This document shows, piece after piece, positions 46,042 through 54,683 of a stretch of DNA of 64,000 nt. Under the pieces are notes generated by a model that did not search any database, had not been told where the DNA came from, and saw nothing but the letters and a program-made list of their open reading frames with translations. The DNA is from Brevundimonas pondensis (GTDB lineage: Bacteria > Pseudomonadota > Alphaproteobacteria > Caulobacterales > Caulobacteraceae), in assembly GCF_017487345.1 (NCBI RefSeq), contig NZ_CP062006.1, forward strand, positions 812,001 through 876,000, written 5' to 3'. The first letter of the stretch is position 1; each line of letters starts with the position of its first letter. The translations under genes were made by a program, and so were the position numbers.

Positions 46042-46055
46042 AGAAACCGGTGTCA
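46042..46055. promoter_or_regulatory. LacI-type operator, carboxylesterase
   Basis: AGAAACCGGTGTCA, reverse complement TGACACCGGTTTCT: one base from the consensus. Its last three bases (TCA, 46053-46055) are also the stop codon of the upstream LamG-like gene on the minus strand. Confidence 0.75.
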
Positions 46056-46772
46056 TGACTTCAACAGGGAAAAAGCCGAAGGCGCCAGAGCCCGACGCGA
46101 AAAGGCCGCAGCCCGCACAGCACCGTTGAAGTAGTTCACACGGTTGAAGCGGCAGCCGACGGAGGTCGCGCCCGCGCCCTGTGGCTGGAAGGCCAGCGGG
46201 GCCTCGCCTTGCAGCACGCCGTTGACGAAGCTGCGATAGGTCGTCCCGTCATAGGTCTGGGCGACGTGGGCCCATTGACCGACCGGGTGCAGCCGGTCCG
46301 GGAAGAGCAGGGTCTGGTTATAGCCGGGCCCCTTGGTGAAGGCGTCCAGCGACCACTGGCGGTCATAGACCCGGATTTCGAACAGGAAACGCGTACCAGG
46401 CCATTGCGTGGCGTCCGTCGTCGGGGGCGCCTCCTGCAGGTGGAACCAGCGCTGCTCGTGCGCCCCGCCGTCGGGCCGGAACAGGGCTTCGAAGGTGAAA
46501 TGCCTGGCCCCCGCCAGAGGGTGGTTGTCGATGAACAGGGCGTCGTCGACACCGTCGAACCGGATGGCGCGCCCATAGGGAGAGTCGATCAGAAGCGGCT
46601 GGCCTTCGGCAGTGACGGCATGGCCCCCGACGGCTGTCAGACGGTCGAAGGTCCAGATGTCGGGTGACGACGCCGCAGCCACGTTCCTGGGTGTAACGCA
46701 TCCGTTTGCGGCGAGCGCCAGACCTGCGCCCAAAAGGGCGCGGCGTGGAAGAGGCCGGGGCTGAACGGTCAT
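46053..46772 (-). CDS. LamG-like (concanavalin A-type) exported protein, possible lipoprotein
   Basis: 239 residues. An RR-containing leader (PLPRRALLGAGLALAANGC) ends in a Cys that could be a lipidation site, though the lipobox is weak. The remainder is a LamG/laminin-G-like beta-sandwich: YGRAIRFDGVDDALFIDN, HFTFEALFRPDG, WAHVAQTYDGTTYRSFVNGVLQG and YFNGAVRAAAFSRRAL. Such domains bind carbohydrate or are found with glycan-degrading enzymes. It lies directly upstream of the carboxylesterase in the same direction; carbohydrate binding is inferred. No operator copy was seen upstream of its own start. Confidence 0.82.
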   Translation of the reverse strand: MTVQPRPLPRRALLGAGLALAANGCVTPRNVAAASSPDIWTFDRLTAVGGHAVTAEGQPLLIDSPYGRAIRFDGVDDALFIDNHPLAGARHFTFEALFRPDGGAHEQRWFHLQEAPPTTDATQWPGTRFLFEIRVYDRQWSLDAFTKGPGYNQTLLFPDRLHPVGQWAHVAQTYDGTTYRSFVNGVLQGEAPLAFQPQGAGATSVGCRFNRVNYFNGAVRAAAFSRRALAPSAFSLLKS

Positions 46773-46801
46773 CGGGAACTCCGCATCTTTATGGGAGAGG
46801 G

Positions 46802-46831
46802 GCGGTGAGCGGGCCTGCGCTCGCTCACCGC
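46802..46831. terminator. Stem-loop after the M28 peptidase gene
   Basis: GCGGTGAGCG pairs with CGCTCACCGC around a 10-nt loop, 8 nt past the peptidase stop. There is no T-tract, so efficiency is uncertain. Confidence 0.5.
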
Positions 46832-46839
46832 AGTCGTGG

Positions 46840-48444
46840 TCAGTCCGCCGCGGGGTAGGCGAACGGATCGGTCGGCGTCGGCTCGGTCGGCAGCGGCATG
46901 CGCGGCAAGGGCGCGTCGCGGTTGGCCGCGTTCAGCAGGAAGCTGGCCAGGATCACCGCGGCCTGACGCAGGTCTTCGGGCTTCAGGTGGTCATAGCTGT
47001 CGATGCTGGTGTGGTGGATGCGGCTGGAATAGTCGAGCGGGTCCTGGATGAACTGGTAACCAGGGACGCCGACCGTCTGCATGTAGACGTGGTCGGTGCC
47101 GCCCGAGGGCCGCAGCGAGACAGTGGTGGCGCCCATGCTGGCGAAGGGGGCCAGCCATTCCTGGAAGATCGGGGCGGCGGCGACATTGCCCTCGGCGTTG
47201 ATGCCGCGGATCTTGCCCGAGCCGTTGTCGAGGTTGAAATAGGCGACCAGGTCGCGATAGCCGGGGCGCGGCTCGATCGGCCAGCGGTTGCGCCATGTGC
47301 GGTTGCTGGGCAGGGCGGCCAGGGCCGGGTCCGACGACGGCGCGCGCGTGGCCAGATAGCGATCGACATAGGCCAGGGAGCCCAGGATGCCCTGCTCCTC
47401 GCCGTTCCACAGGGCGAAGCGGATGGTGCGCTTGGGCTTGACCTTCAACTGCGACAGGATGCGAGCAGCCTCCATGACGACTGCGCTGCCGGCGGCGTTG
47501 TCCTGGGCGCCGTCCGAGGCGACCCAGCTGTCCAGGTGAGCCCCGGCCATGACGTACTCGCCCGAGCGGTCCGAGCCGGGAATGTCGGCCAGGATGTTGT
47601 AGGCGTTGACGTCTTCATCGTGGAACCGGACCTCGCTGACGAGTTCCAGCGTCGGCGGCGTGTCGGTCAGGGCCAGACGAGCGAGGCGACGGTAATCCTC
47701 TGCGGCGATCTCCATGCCAGGCAGCTTGGGCGTAGCGCCGACCTGGTAGGTATAGCCCGTGCCGTGCAGCAGACCGCCGTCACGTTGCGACATCCGTACC
47801 CAGGCCAGGGCGCCTTCTTCGGCCAGGAAGGCGTCCAGTCGGCCGCTGAACTCGGCCATCTTCAGCTGGCGTTCGACCGGAACGTGGACGTGCTGCGGCT
47901 GCATGTAGGTGTTGCGGTCGCGCAGTTCGGCGTCGGTCCAGCGGCGGAAGGCCGGCTCGGTCGGTTCCGAGCCGGTGTCGGGACGGGTCAGCATGACGAT
48001 CTTGCCGGACAGCTTGCCGCGCCACCTGTCGAAGTCCTCGACCTTGGTGATGGGGGCCACGACGACGCCGGCGCTGACGGTTCCATTGGTCGAGGGCGTC
48101 CAGGCCACCGGAATGGCGCGCAATTCGATCGGACGCGGCGACGTCATGCGCGCGCTGGAACGGACGATGGACCAGCCGCGTCCGAACTCGAAGCCCTCGG
48201 CGCGGACGTTGGACAGTCCCCAGTCGCGGAAGCGTTGCTGACTCCACTGTTCGGCCTGGCGCATCTGCGGCGAATTGGTCATGCGACCACCGATCCTGTC
48301 GGTCAGGTAGGCGGCGGTCTGCATCACCTCGCTGTGGTTCAAACCCTGATCGATGATGCCGTTGATCGCGGCGCGATCAACAGATTGCGCCAGCGCGGGT
48401 GTGGCGAGGATGACGGCCGACAGGCCGACCAGCAGATGTTTCAT
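46840..48444 (-). CDS. M28 family metallopeptidase, secreted
   Basis: About 534 residues. Sec signal peptide (MKHLLVGLSAVILATPALAQ). A PA-domain-like insert spans about 115-240. The dizinc peptidase core has ligands in order H (GAHLDSW), D (GAQDNAAGS), E (NGEEQGILGS, catalytic Glu with zinc-ligand Glu), D (AYFNLDNGSG) and H (IHHTSIDSYD). It is an aminopeptidase or carboxypeptidase of the PSMA/aminopeptidase Y group, probably periplasmic. Start ATG 48444 after a G-rich site; an in-frame start at 48465 would spoil the signal peptide. It may share a transcript with the LamG gene downstream, 67 nt away. Confidence 0.92.
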   Translation of the reverse strand: MKHLLVGLSAVILATPALAQSVDRAAINGIIDQGLNHSEVMQTAAYLTDRIGGRMTNSPQMRQAEQWSQQRFRDWGLSNVRAEGFEFGRGWSIVRSSARMTSPRPIELRAIPVAWTPSTNGTVSAGVVVAPITKVEDFDRWRGKLSGKIVMLTRPDTGSEPTEPAFRRWTDAELRDRNTYMQPQHVHVPVERQLKMAEFSGRLDAFLAEEGALAWVRMSQRDGGLLHGTGYTYQVGATPKLPGMEIAAEDYRRLARLALTDTPPTLELVSEVRFHDEDVNAYNILADIPGSDRSGEYVMAGAHLDSWVASDGAQDNAAGSAVVMEAARILSQLKVKPKRTIRFALWNGEEQGILGSLAYVDRYLATRAPSSDPALAALPSNRTWRNRWPIEPRPGYRDLVAYFNLDNGSGKIRGINAEGNVAAAPIFQEWLAPFASMGATTVSLRPSGGTDHVYMQTVGVPGYQFIQDPLDYSSRIHHTSIDSYDHLKPEDLRQAAVILASFLLNAANRDAPLPRMPLPTEPTPTDPFAYPAAD

Positions 48445-48591
48445 GATAAAGCCCCCAGGAATCACGATCTCCGTCGATATGACGACATGCCTCGTTGCTC
48501 TGCAAACCTATGTTTGACGCAAATCTGACACCGAAGGGCGCGGCTACCGTAACGTGCCATCCCTATAGGGGCGCCAACGGGGAGCGTTGCG

Positions 48592-49095
48592 TTGGTCAGT
48601 CACGAGCAGGAGGTGGGGCGCGCGCTGGCGACGCATAGCCGGACGTTGCTGGCCTATGTGCGTCGTCGGGTCTCTTCCGGCGCTGACGCTGAGGACGTGG
48701 CGCAGGAAGCGGTCATGCGCGTTCTGGCGCGGGCGCGCGAAACCCTGATCCTTGACCCCATGTCCTATGTGCGACGCGCGGCGCGGAACATTCTGACGGA
48801 CCGGGCGCGGCGAGATGAGAGCCTGGGGCTTGACGATCTGGATGAGGCGGAGCTTCCCGTCGACAGTGCGGCCACGCCGTTCCAGGCGCTGGAGATGAGC
48901 CAGCGTCTGGAATCGTATCGCAGGGCTCTTGAGGAGATGTCGCCCTTGCGACGTGAGGTCTTCCTGCGCCGTCGGGCTGATGAGCAGTCTTATGATTCCA
49001 TTGCGCGCGATCTTCGGATATCGGTCGCTGCGGTGCAGAAGCATTACAGCCGCGCTGCCCGGGATTTGCGTAAGGCGGCGGGGGGCGATCAATGA
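48592..49095 (+). CDS. ECF RNA polymerase sigma factor, FecI-like (second set)
   Basis: 167 residues. Region 2: TLLAYVRRRVSSGADAEDVAQEAVMRVLARA, then SYVRRAARNILTDRARRDE. Region 4: MSPLRREVFLRRRADEQSYDSIARDLRISVAAVQKHYSRA. The start is a TTG at 48592 with GGGGAG about 8 nt upstream. The stop overlaps the FecR ATG by 4 nt (ATGA). It is divergent from the M28 peptidase gene. It probably directs transcription of the STN-domain receptor at 50170. Confidence 0.92.
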   Translation: MVSHEQEVGRALATHSRTLLAYVRRRVSSGADAEDVAQEAVMRVLARARETLILDPMSYVRRAARNILTDRARRDESLGLDDLDEAELPVDSAATPFQALEMSQRLESYRRALEEMSPLRREVFLRRRADEQSYDSIARDLRISVAAVQKHYSRAARDLRKAAGGDQ

Positions 49096-50072
49096 CAACC
49101 AGACGCATCAGACCCTCGGAGGACCGGGCCGCGGCGCTTTGGGCGGATATGAAACGCGCATCTGGCTGGACGACGGAGCGACAGGTGCAACTGGACGCGT
49201 GGCTGAAGGATCGGCCGGATCGCCAGGCGTTGCTGCGTCGCCATGAGGCGCTGATCGACGACCCCGCTCTCGCACGCGCCGGGCGCGACCTGCGACAGGC
49301 TCGAAACACCCGGCAGGCGCGGCGGGAAACCTGGTTCAAACAACCTCGGCTCGTGGCGGCGATGGGCGCGGGTCTGGCGACGGCGGCCGTGACGATCATT
49401 ATCGGCGTCAACATGCTGCCGAGAGGCGAACGGCTTGTCGGCACGCCCGGGACGCCGGCGCCGGTTGTGCTGGCCGATGGTTCGGAGGTGCGTCTCAACG
49501 GATTGAGCGAGGTGCGGGTTGAGTTGGGACGCCAGGAGCGCCTGCTGCACCTGAAAGGCGAGGGCTTCTTTGAGGTGGCGGCGGACAAGGCCCGTCCCTT
49601 CTCCGTGGATGTGGACGGGGTGCGGGTCACCGCCGTCGGCACCCGCTTCAACGTCGATCAGCGCAAGTCGGCTGGCGGCGATGCTGTAGAGGTCGTGGTG
49701 TTTGAGGGCGTCGTGGACGTCACATCTGACCGGGGCATGTCCATGCGTGTTCGTGCGGGCCAGAAGGCGATCGTATCCGGGGGCGTGGTCGAGCGGGCCT
49801 CCCTGATCCGCCCCGAGGCCAGCACGGATATTCCCTCATGGGCCAAGGGATGGCTGGAATTCAATGAAGCCTCCCTGGGCCGGGTGGCCGAGGACCTTGA
49901 GCGGGCTTCGGGGGTTCAGGTGGACTTGAAGGGCGCTGCGGTGCGGCGCATTCAGGTCAGCGGTCGCTTCGCCTATGATCAGCCTGAGAACGCCTTGGAG
50001 GCGATCGCGCGGCTTCATGGTCTGACCTTGACCCGAAAGGGGCCGGATCGGTTCGAGATTTCCGAAGGTTAG
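49092..50072 (+). CDS. FecR family anti-sigma / signal-transducing protein (second set)
   Basis: 326 residues. Cytoplasmic sigma-binding part (DRAAALWADMKRASG, LDAWLKDRPDRQALLRRHEAL), one membrane helix at about 88-108 (LVAAMGAGLATAAVTIIIGVNM), and a periplasmic FecR domain (VVLADGSEVRLNGLSEVRV, LLHLKGEGFFEVAADKARPF, VTAVGTRFNVD). The C-terminus resembles an STN-like fold (VSGRFAYDQPENALEAIARLHGL) that contacts the receptor's signalling domain. Its ATG overlaps the sigma stop (ATGA). Confidence 0.93.
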   Translation: MTTRRIRPSEDRAAALWADMKRASGWTTERQVQLDAWLKDRPDRQALLRRHEALIDDPALARAGRDLRQARNTRQARRETWFKQPRLVAAMGAGLATAAVTIIIGVNMLPRGERLVGTPGTPAPVVLADGSEVRLNGLSEVRVELGRQERLLHLKGEGFFEVAADKARPFSVDVDGVRVTAVGTRFNVDQRKSAGGDAVEVVVFEGVVDVTSDRGMSMRVRAGQKAIVSGGVVERASLIRPEASTDIPSWAKGWLEFNEASLGRVAEDLERASGVQVDLKGAAVRRIQVSGRFAYDQPENALEAIARLHGLTLTRKGPDRFEISEG

Positions 50073-50095
50073 GCGACCGCCAGAGCAAGTTTTCA

Positions 50096-50107
50096 TGACA
50101 GGTGTCA
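50096..50107. promoter_or_regulatory. TGACA-GG-TGTCA inverted repeat upstream of the second STN receptor
   Basis: Perfect 5-bp inverted repeat with a 2-nt centre, 63 nt upstream of the receptor ATG in the 97-bp FecR/receptor gap. It differs from the LacI operator in half-site spacing (2 versus 4 nt). A CGTCTAA at about 50124 might be the -10 of an ECF promoter. Confidence 0.3.
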
Positions 50108-50169
50108 GGACCGCTTCTCTGCTCGTCTAACCCCGTGACGATCACGTTCGATCGCAGGGGATTTATCGC

Positions 50170-53100
50170 ATGCGTATCCACAAGACCGGTCTGCTGACGG
50201 CGGCCGCTATCGCTGTGCTGGCCTCCGCCGCCGCACCGGCGCACGCCCGTCAGGCGGCCAGCGGCGCTGAGGCGCGCGTCGCCGTTTCCATTCCGGCCCA
50301 GGACCTGGGCCGCGCCTTGCAGACCCTTTCGCGAGATACGGGGCTGCAGATCATCTTTGATCCCGCTTTGACGCGTGGGCGGGTGTCCAACGCCGTTGCG
50401 GGGGCGCTGGCGCCGCGCGAGGCGTTGCGCCGCATGATCGCCGGCTCGGGCGTCGAGGCGCGCGAGGTGCGCGGCGTTCTGACCCTGGTGCGTCAATCGG
50501 CCGATCTGGGCGAGGTTTCGCCCGAAGCGTTCGAGGTGGAGGAGGTGGAGGTGGTCGGCTACGCCGCGGGCCTGCGTCGTTCGCTGGACGCCAAGCGCAA
50601 GGCCGATTTCATTTCAGACGTCATCAGCGCCGACGACATGGGCGACCTACCGGCAAACAACGTGGCCGAGTCCCTGTCGCGCCTGCCCGGCGTCAACGCC
50701 GTGCGCAACCACACCACGGGCGAGGGCGACCGCATCACCATCCGCGGCCTGTCGACCGAACTGAACAACTACACGATGAACGGCGTCCGCATGGGCGGCG
50801 CCGGCTCGCCGGGCGACAACTTCTATCGCGGCGTGCGTCTCAGCTTTCTGCCGCCCGAGGGCATCGACTCGATCACCGTCATCAAGAGCCTGACGCCGGA
50901 TCGTGACGGCGACGCCCTGGGCGGGACTATCGACATCCGCACGCCGACGGCCTTTGACCATGATCCGGTCTATGGCGTCCTGTCGGCCTCGGCCGGGATG
51001 CTGGACAAGTTCGACGACGAAAAGTCGGGCGAGATTTCGGGCTCGTTCGGCCGACAGTTCAACGACAACTGGGGCCTGTTCGTCACCGGCAGCTGGTCGC
51101 GCCGCAAGTCTCAGTTCGAGCAGAACGGGGTGGACGGCGATAATCAGCCGCCGGTCTGGTACGCCGACAGCGAGACCATGGGCTGGGACACCGCCAGTTT
51201 CGTCATGCGCGGCGTGAACCTGGGCTTCGGCGAGACCGAGGTTGAGCGTCATGGCCTGAACGCCAGCCTCGATTATCGCGGCGCGGACCACGACTTTCAC
51301 CTGCGGGGTCAGTTCAATGAGTACGCCAAGGACGAGTTCGGCAATCGCCTGAACTTCCGCAATGACACGAGCCGGAACTCGACCCGTTTGAGCCAGGTCG
51401 ACAAGACCATGACCGGTCTGCTGCGGCCCGAAGATGCGGTGATCGGCACGGACGCCAGGCTGGGACGCATCTACAGCTACACCACCGCCCAGATCGTGGA
51501 TCGAGACAAGGACGGTCGCATCACCGACGCCGACCGCTCGACGCGCTCCTATTATACGCTGGACGGCGCCTCGGGGACCTGGGATCCGCAGGGCTTCCGT
51601 CTGCGTCGCTTCTGGGAAGGCTCGCGCGAGACGGGCACGGTGATGTCGCTGAACCTGGGCGGCGTCAGCCGCCTCGGGGACTTCACCGTCGACTATGACG
51701 TCTCCTACGCCAAGTCCGAGGACAATACCGACGACAGCTATGAAATGGAGTTCCGCAGCGACAAGTACGGCTGGCTGGGCAACAAGGGCGTCAATGTCAC
51801 CAACTTTGGTGACAGCCGCTTCCCGAAATGGGTGCTGAACGACGCCGGCATGGCGGCGATCCACGACAACAGCCAGTATGATTTCAGCGGCCTGTCGGGC
51901 GAGATCGGCGGCGCGCAGGAAGAGTTGTGGCAGGGCCAATTCAATGTCGAATGGCGTCCGGTCTCGACCTGGCTGGAAGCCGTCAAGGCCGGCGGCAAGG
52001 TCTATAGTTCGGAGCGTTCGACCTATAACGGCGAGTTCATGGACCTGGACGCCAGCGGCACCCTGGCCGACTTTTCGCGCTTCTACGGCAAGGAAGTCGT
52101 CAGTCTGTTCGATGGCGAGTACTCCGGCCTCTATCGCCTCGGCACGGTCATCGACAACGACGCCATGCTGGCCGAGCTGCAGCGCGCCATGGCGGGCAAG
52201 AGCGACTTCTTCGACGGCTTCGCCACCGACCCCGGCAATGCCGAACTGAGCGGTGAGGACAGCTTTACCTTCAAGGAAGACATCTTCGCCGGCTACCTGA
52301 TGGCGACGGCTCGCTTCGGCCAGGCGCAGATCCTCGGCGGTGTGCGCGTCGAGAGCACCAACAATGAGATCGACGCCTATATCCTCGACGAGGTTCAAGG
52401 CGCGCACTTCGCCACGGACAAGAGCGACTTCGTCAACGTCCTGCCGTCGATCCACCTGAACTATGACCTGGACGACAGCACCAAGGTCCGCGCCGCCATC
52501 TGGACCAGCTTCGCCCGCCCGGACATCGCCCGCATGTCCTCGGCGCGTGAGTATGGCTACGACAGCGACCCGGACGGCGACGGCAAGGTGAACCCCAAGA
52601 GCGAATGGCTGCTGGTCGCCATTGAGCAGGGTAACCCCGACCTGAAGCCGATGAAGGCGGTCAACTACGACCTGTCGATCGAGCGCTACAACGGCGACAC
52701 GGGCGCCTATTCGCTGGGCCTGTTCTACAAGGATATCGAGAACTTCCTGTACCGCTCTTCGTCGTCGAACATTCGCGACGGGACGTCGGGCGTGAACGTC
52801 GGCCCTGACGGCGTGACCGTCTCCATGCCCAACAACGGCAAGTGGGCGCGGGTCTATGGCGTCGAAATGAGCGCCCAGCAGGTCTTCCACTGGCTGCCGG
52901 GTCCGCTGTCGGCGCTCGGCGCCAGCGTGAATCTGACGCTGCAGAAGTCCGAGGCCGAGACCGGCATCTCCTGGCACCCGGAAGGTTACACCCTGCCGCT
53001 GATGGAGACGCCCGAGGCGGTCGCCAACGTTCAGGTCTTCTGGGCGCGCGACGGATGGGAGGCCTACGCCGCCTACAGCTATCAGTCGGAGTTCCTCGAA

Positions 53101-53322
53101 GGCATCCAGGACTTCGGCAACAACCCCTATGAGCAGGACTACGAGTTCGTGGACCTGAACGTGCGGCGCAAGCTGTGGAAGGGGGCGACCGCGTCGCTGC
53201 AGGTGCAGAACCTCTTCGACAACCACACCTACTGGTACACCGCCGGCGCCAGCACCAGCTCCAGCCGCGCCTACATCAAGAACGGGCGGTCGATCTCGGT
53301 CGGCCTGACCTACGTCTTCTGA
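50170..53322 (+). CDS. TonB-dependent receptor with STN domain (second set)
   Basis: 1050-residue outer-membrane transducer. Signal peptide (LLTAAAIAVLASAAAPAHA), STN domain at about 36-115 (VSIPAQDLGRALQTLSRDTGLQ), and a TonB-box-like segment (EEVEVVGYAAGL). The plug follows (ISADDMGDLPANNVAESLSRLPGV, ITIRGLSTELNNYTMNGVRM, GDALGGTIDIRTPTAF), then a long barrel ending VGLTYVF. It is of the 'Xanthomonas-Caulobacter' plug type. A metallophosphoesterase gene follows 14 nt downstream, in probable operon. The ligand may be a phosphorylated compound (inference from context only). Confidence 0.93.
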   Translation: MRIHKTGLLTAAAIAVLASAAAPAHARQAASGAEARVAVSIPAQDLGRALQTLSRDTGLQIIFDPALTRGRVSNAVAGALAPREALRRMIAGSGVEAREVRGVLTLVRQSADLGEVSPEAFEVEEVEVVGYAAGLRRSLDAKRKADFISDVISADDMGDLPANNVAESLSRLPGVNAVRNHTTGEGDRITIRGLSTELNNYTMNGVRMGGAGSPGDNFYRGVRLSFLPPEGIDSITVIKSLTPDRDGDALGGTIDIRTPTAFDHDPVYGVLSASAGMLDKFDDEKSGEISGSFGRQFNDNWGLFVTGSWSRRKSQFEQNGVDGDNQPPVWYADSETMGWDTASFVMRGVNLGFGETEVERHGLNASLDYRGADHDFHLRGQFNEYAKDEFGNRLNFRNDTSRNSTRLSQVDKTMTGLLRPEDAVIGTDARLGRIYSYTTAQIVDRDKDGRITDADRSTRSYYTLDGASGTWDPQGFRLRRFWEGSRETGTVMSLNLGGVSRLGDFTVDYDVSYAKSEDNTDDSYEMEFRSDKYGWLGNKGVNVTNFGDSRFPKWVLNDAGMAAIHDNSQYDFSGLSGEIGGAQEELWQGQFNVEWRPVSTWLEAVKAGGKVYSSERSTYNGEFMDLDASGTLADFSRFYGKEVVSLFDGEYSGLYRLGTVIDNDAMLAELQRAMAGKSDFFDGFATDPGNAELSGEDSFTFKEDIFAGYLMATARFGQAQILGGVRVESTNNEIDAYILDEVQGAHFATDKSDFVNVLPSIHLNYDLDDSTKVRAAIWTSFARPDIARMSSAREYGYDSDPDGDGKVNPKSEWLLVAIEQGNPDLKPMKAVNYDLSIERYNGDTGAYSLGLFYKDIENFLYRSSSSNIRDGTSGVNVGPDGVTVSMPNNGKWARVYGVEMSAQQVFHWLPGPLSALGASVNLTLQKSEAETGISWHPEGYTLPLMETPEAVANVQVFWARDGWEAYAAYSYQSEFLEGIQDFGNNPYEQDYEFVDLNVRRKLWKGATASLQVQNLFDNHTYWYTAGASTSSSRAYIKNGRSISVGLTYVF

Positions 53323-53336
53323 TCGGGGAGGGGAGC

Positions 53337-54683
53337 ATGAAAACGACCCACGCTCTGATGCTCGGGGCCGCGCTGGCGGCCCTGGGCGGACAGACGATGG
53401 CGCAGACGGCGGAACGCCCGCTGCGGCCAGAACCCGCGCCGGTTCAGGCTTCGGACCGGCCGGTGGTTCCGCCCACGGCGCAGCCGGAGCGGATCATTCT
53501 GAACCTGACCGCCGACCCGGCGCATGAGATGGCCGTGACCTGGCGCACCGCGCCGGGCGCCGTCGGCTTCGTCGAATACGCCGAGGCCCAGGACGGACCG
53601 GACTTCATCCAGCAGGCGGTCCGCGTGAGCGCCGTCACCGACGACGCGACCATCACGGTGCGAGAGGCGCCCGAGTTTCGGGCGGCCTATCATTCGACGG
53701 TGCTCAAGGGGCTGAAGCCTGAGACGGTCTACGCCTATCGCGTCGGTGACGGCGCGCTGTGGTCGGAATGGCTACAGTTCCGCACTGCGGCGACGACGGC
53801 TGAGCCCTTCACCTTCCTCTATATGGGGGATATGCAGAACAATATCCTCAGCGAAGCGTCGCGCACCATGAGGATGGCCTTCCGCAAGGCCGGGGACGCC
53901 GCCTTCGTCATCCACGCCGGGGACCTGATCAACCGGCATGACAGCGACAATGAATGGGGCGAATGGTTCGCCGCCGGAGGCTTCCTCTACGCCCAGACGC
54001 CGCAGATGCCGACGCCGGGCAATCATGAGTACGGGCGCGGCCCGGTGCTGAACCCGCAGTGGCGGCGTCAGTACACCCTGCCGGAGACCGGCCCGGCGGG
54101 CGTCGAGAAGCTGAAGGAGACGGCCTGGACCGTCGACTATCAGGGCCTGCGCCTGATCTCGGTCGACGCTCCCCTGTTCCACGGCGACGAGGCCATGCGC
54201 GCCGAGATGGTGCGCTGGCTGGACGGCCTGCTGGCGAACAATCCGAACCGCTGGACGGCGCTGTTCCTGCATTTCCCGCTGTTCTCGATCGATCCGGATC
54301 GCGACAACGCCCGGGTGCGCGACGCCCTGAAGCCGCTGATCGACAGGTACGGCGTCGATCTGGTGCTGCAGGCCCACGATCACGGCTATGCGCGCGGCGC
54401 CATCGGGGCGGGGCCGATGGGCAATTCGGGGCCGGATCATCCGTCGGATCAGGGCTCGACCTATGTCGTCTCGGTGGCGGGGCCCAAGATGTACCCGGTC
54501 GCCGATCTGGGCTGGGCCACGCGGTCGGCGTCGCGGACCCAGACCTTCCAGACCCTGGAGGTGTCGCCTGACGCCGTGACCTATCGCGCCTTTACCGCGA
54601 CGGGCCGCGAATTGGACGCCTTCCGCCTGACCAAGGGCGCGGACGGCCTAGCGCGGATCGACACCTTGCCTGCCGCCGACTAG
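53337..54683 (+). CDS. Purple-acid-phosphatase-like metallophosphoesterase, secreted
   Basis: 448 residues. Signal peptide (ALMLGAALAALGGQTMAQ), an N-terminal fibronectin-like domain (about 40-145: LTADPAHEMAVTWRT, YHSTVLKGLKPETVYAYRV) as in purple acid phosphatases, then the calcineurin-like core. Metal motifs: YMGDMQNN, HAGDLINRHD, TPGNHEYG, FLHFPLF and LQAHDHGYAR. The product is probably an exported phosphomonoesterase or phosphodiesterase. GGGGAGGGGAG precedes the ATG. It is the last gene of the second sigma/FecR/receptor set. Its TAG stop shares CTAG with the convergent prepilin peptidase. Confidence 0.92.
   Translation: MKTTHALMLGAALAALGGQTMAQTAERPLRPEPAPVQASDRPVVPPTAQPERIILNLTADPAHEMAVTWRTAPGAVGFVEYAEAQDGPDFIQQAVRVSAVTDDATITVREAPEFRAAYHSTVLKGLKPETVYAYRVGDGALWSEWLQFRTAATTAEPFTFLYMGDMQNNILSEASRTMRMAFRKAGDAAFVIHAGDLINRHDSDNEWGEWFAAGGFLYAQTPQMPTPGNHEYGRGPVLNPQWRRQYTLPETGPAGVEKLKETAWTVDYQGLRLISVDAPLFHGDEAMRAEMVRWLDGLLANNPNRWTALFLHFPLFSIDPDRDNARVRDALKPLIDRYGVDLVLQAHDHGYARGAIGAGPMGNSGPDHPSDQGSTYVVSVAGPKMYPVADLGWATRSASRTQTFQTLEVSPDAVTYRAFTATGRELDAFRLTKGADGLARIDTLPAAD

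Noticed and set aside
48511..48533. Possible Pho box (TTGACGC-AAAT-CTGACAC, 11-bp spacing) between M28 peptidase and the second sigma gene
   Set aside because: About 11 of 18 positions fit the consensus I recall; both repeats miss key T positions. Too weak to annotate, though phosphatase genes are nearby.
48526..48533. TGACACCG half-site of the LacI operator upstream of the M28 peptidase
   Set aside because: Only one half of the palindrome; the second half (AAGGG) does not match, so the peptidase is not assigned to the regulon.
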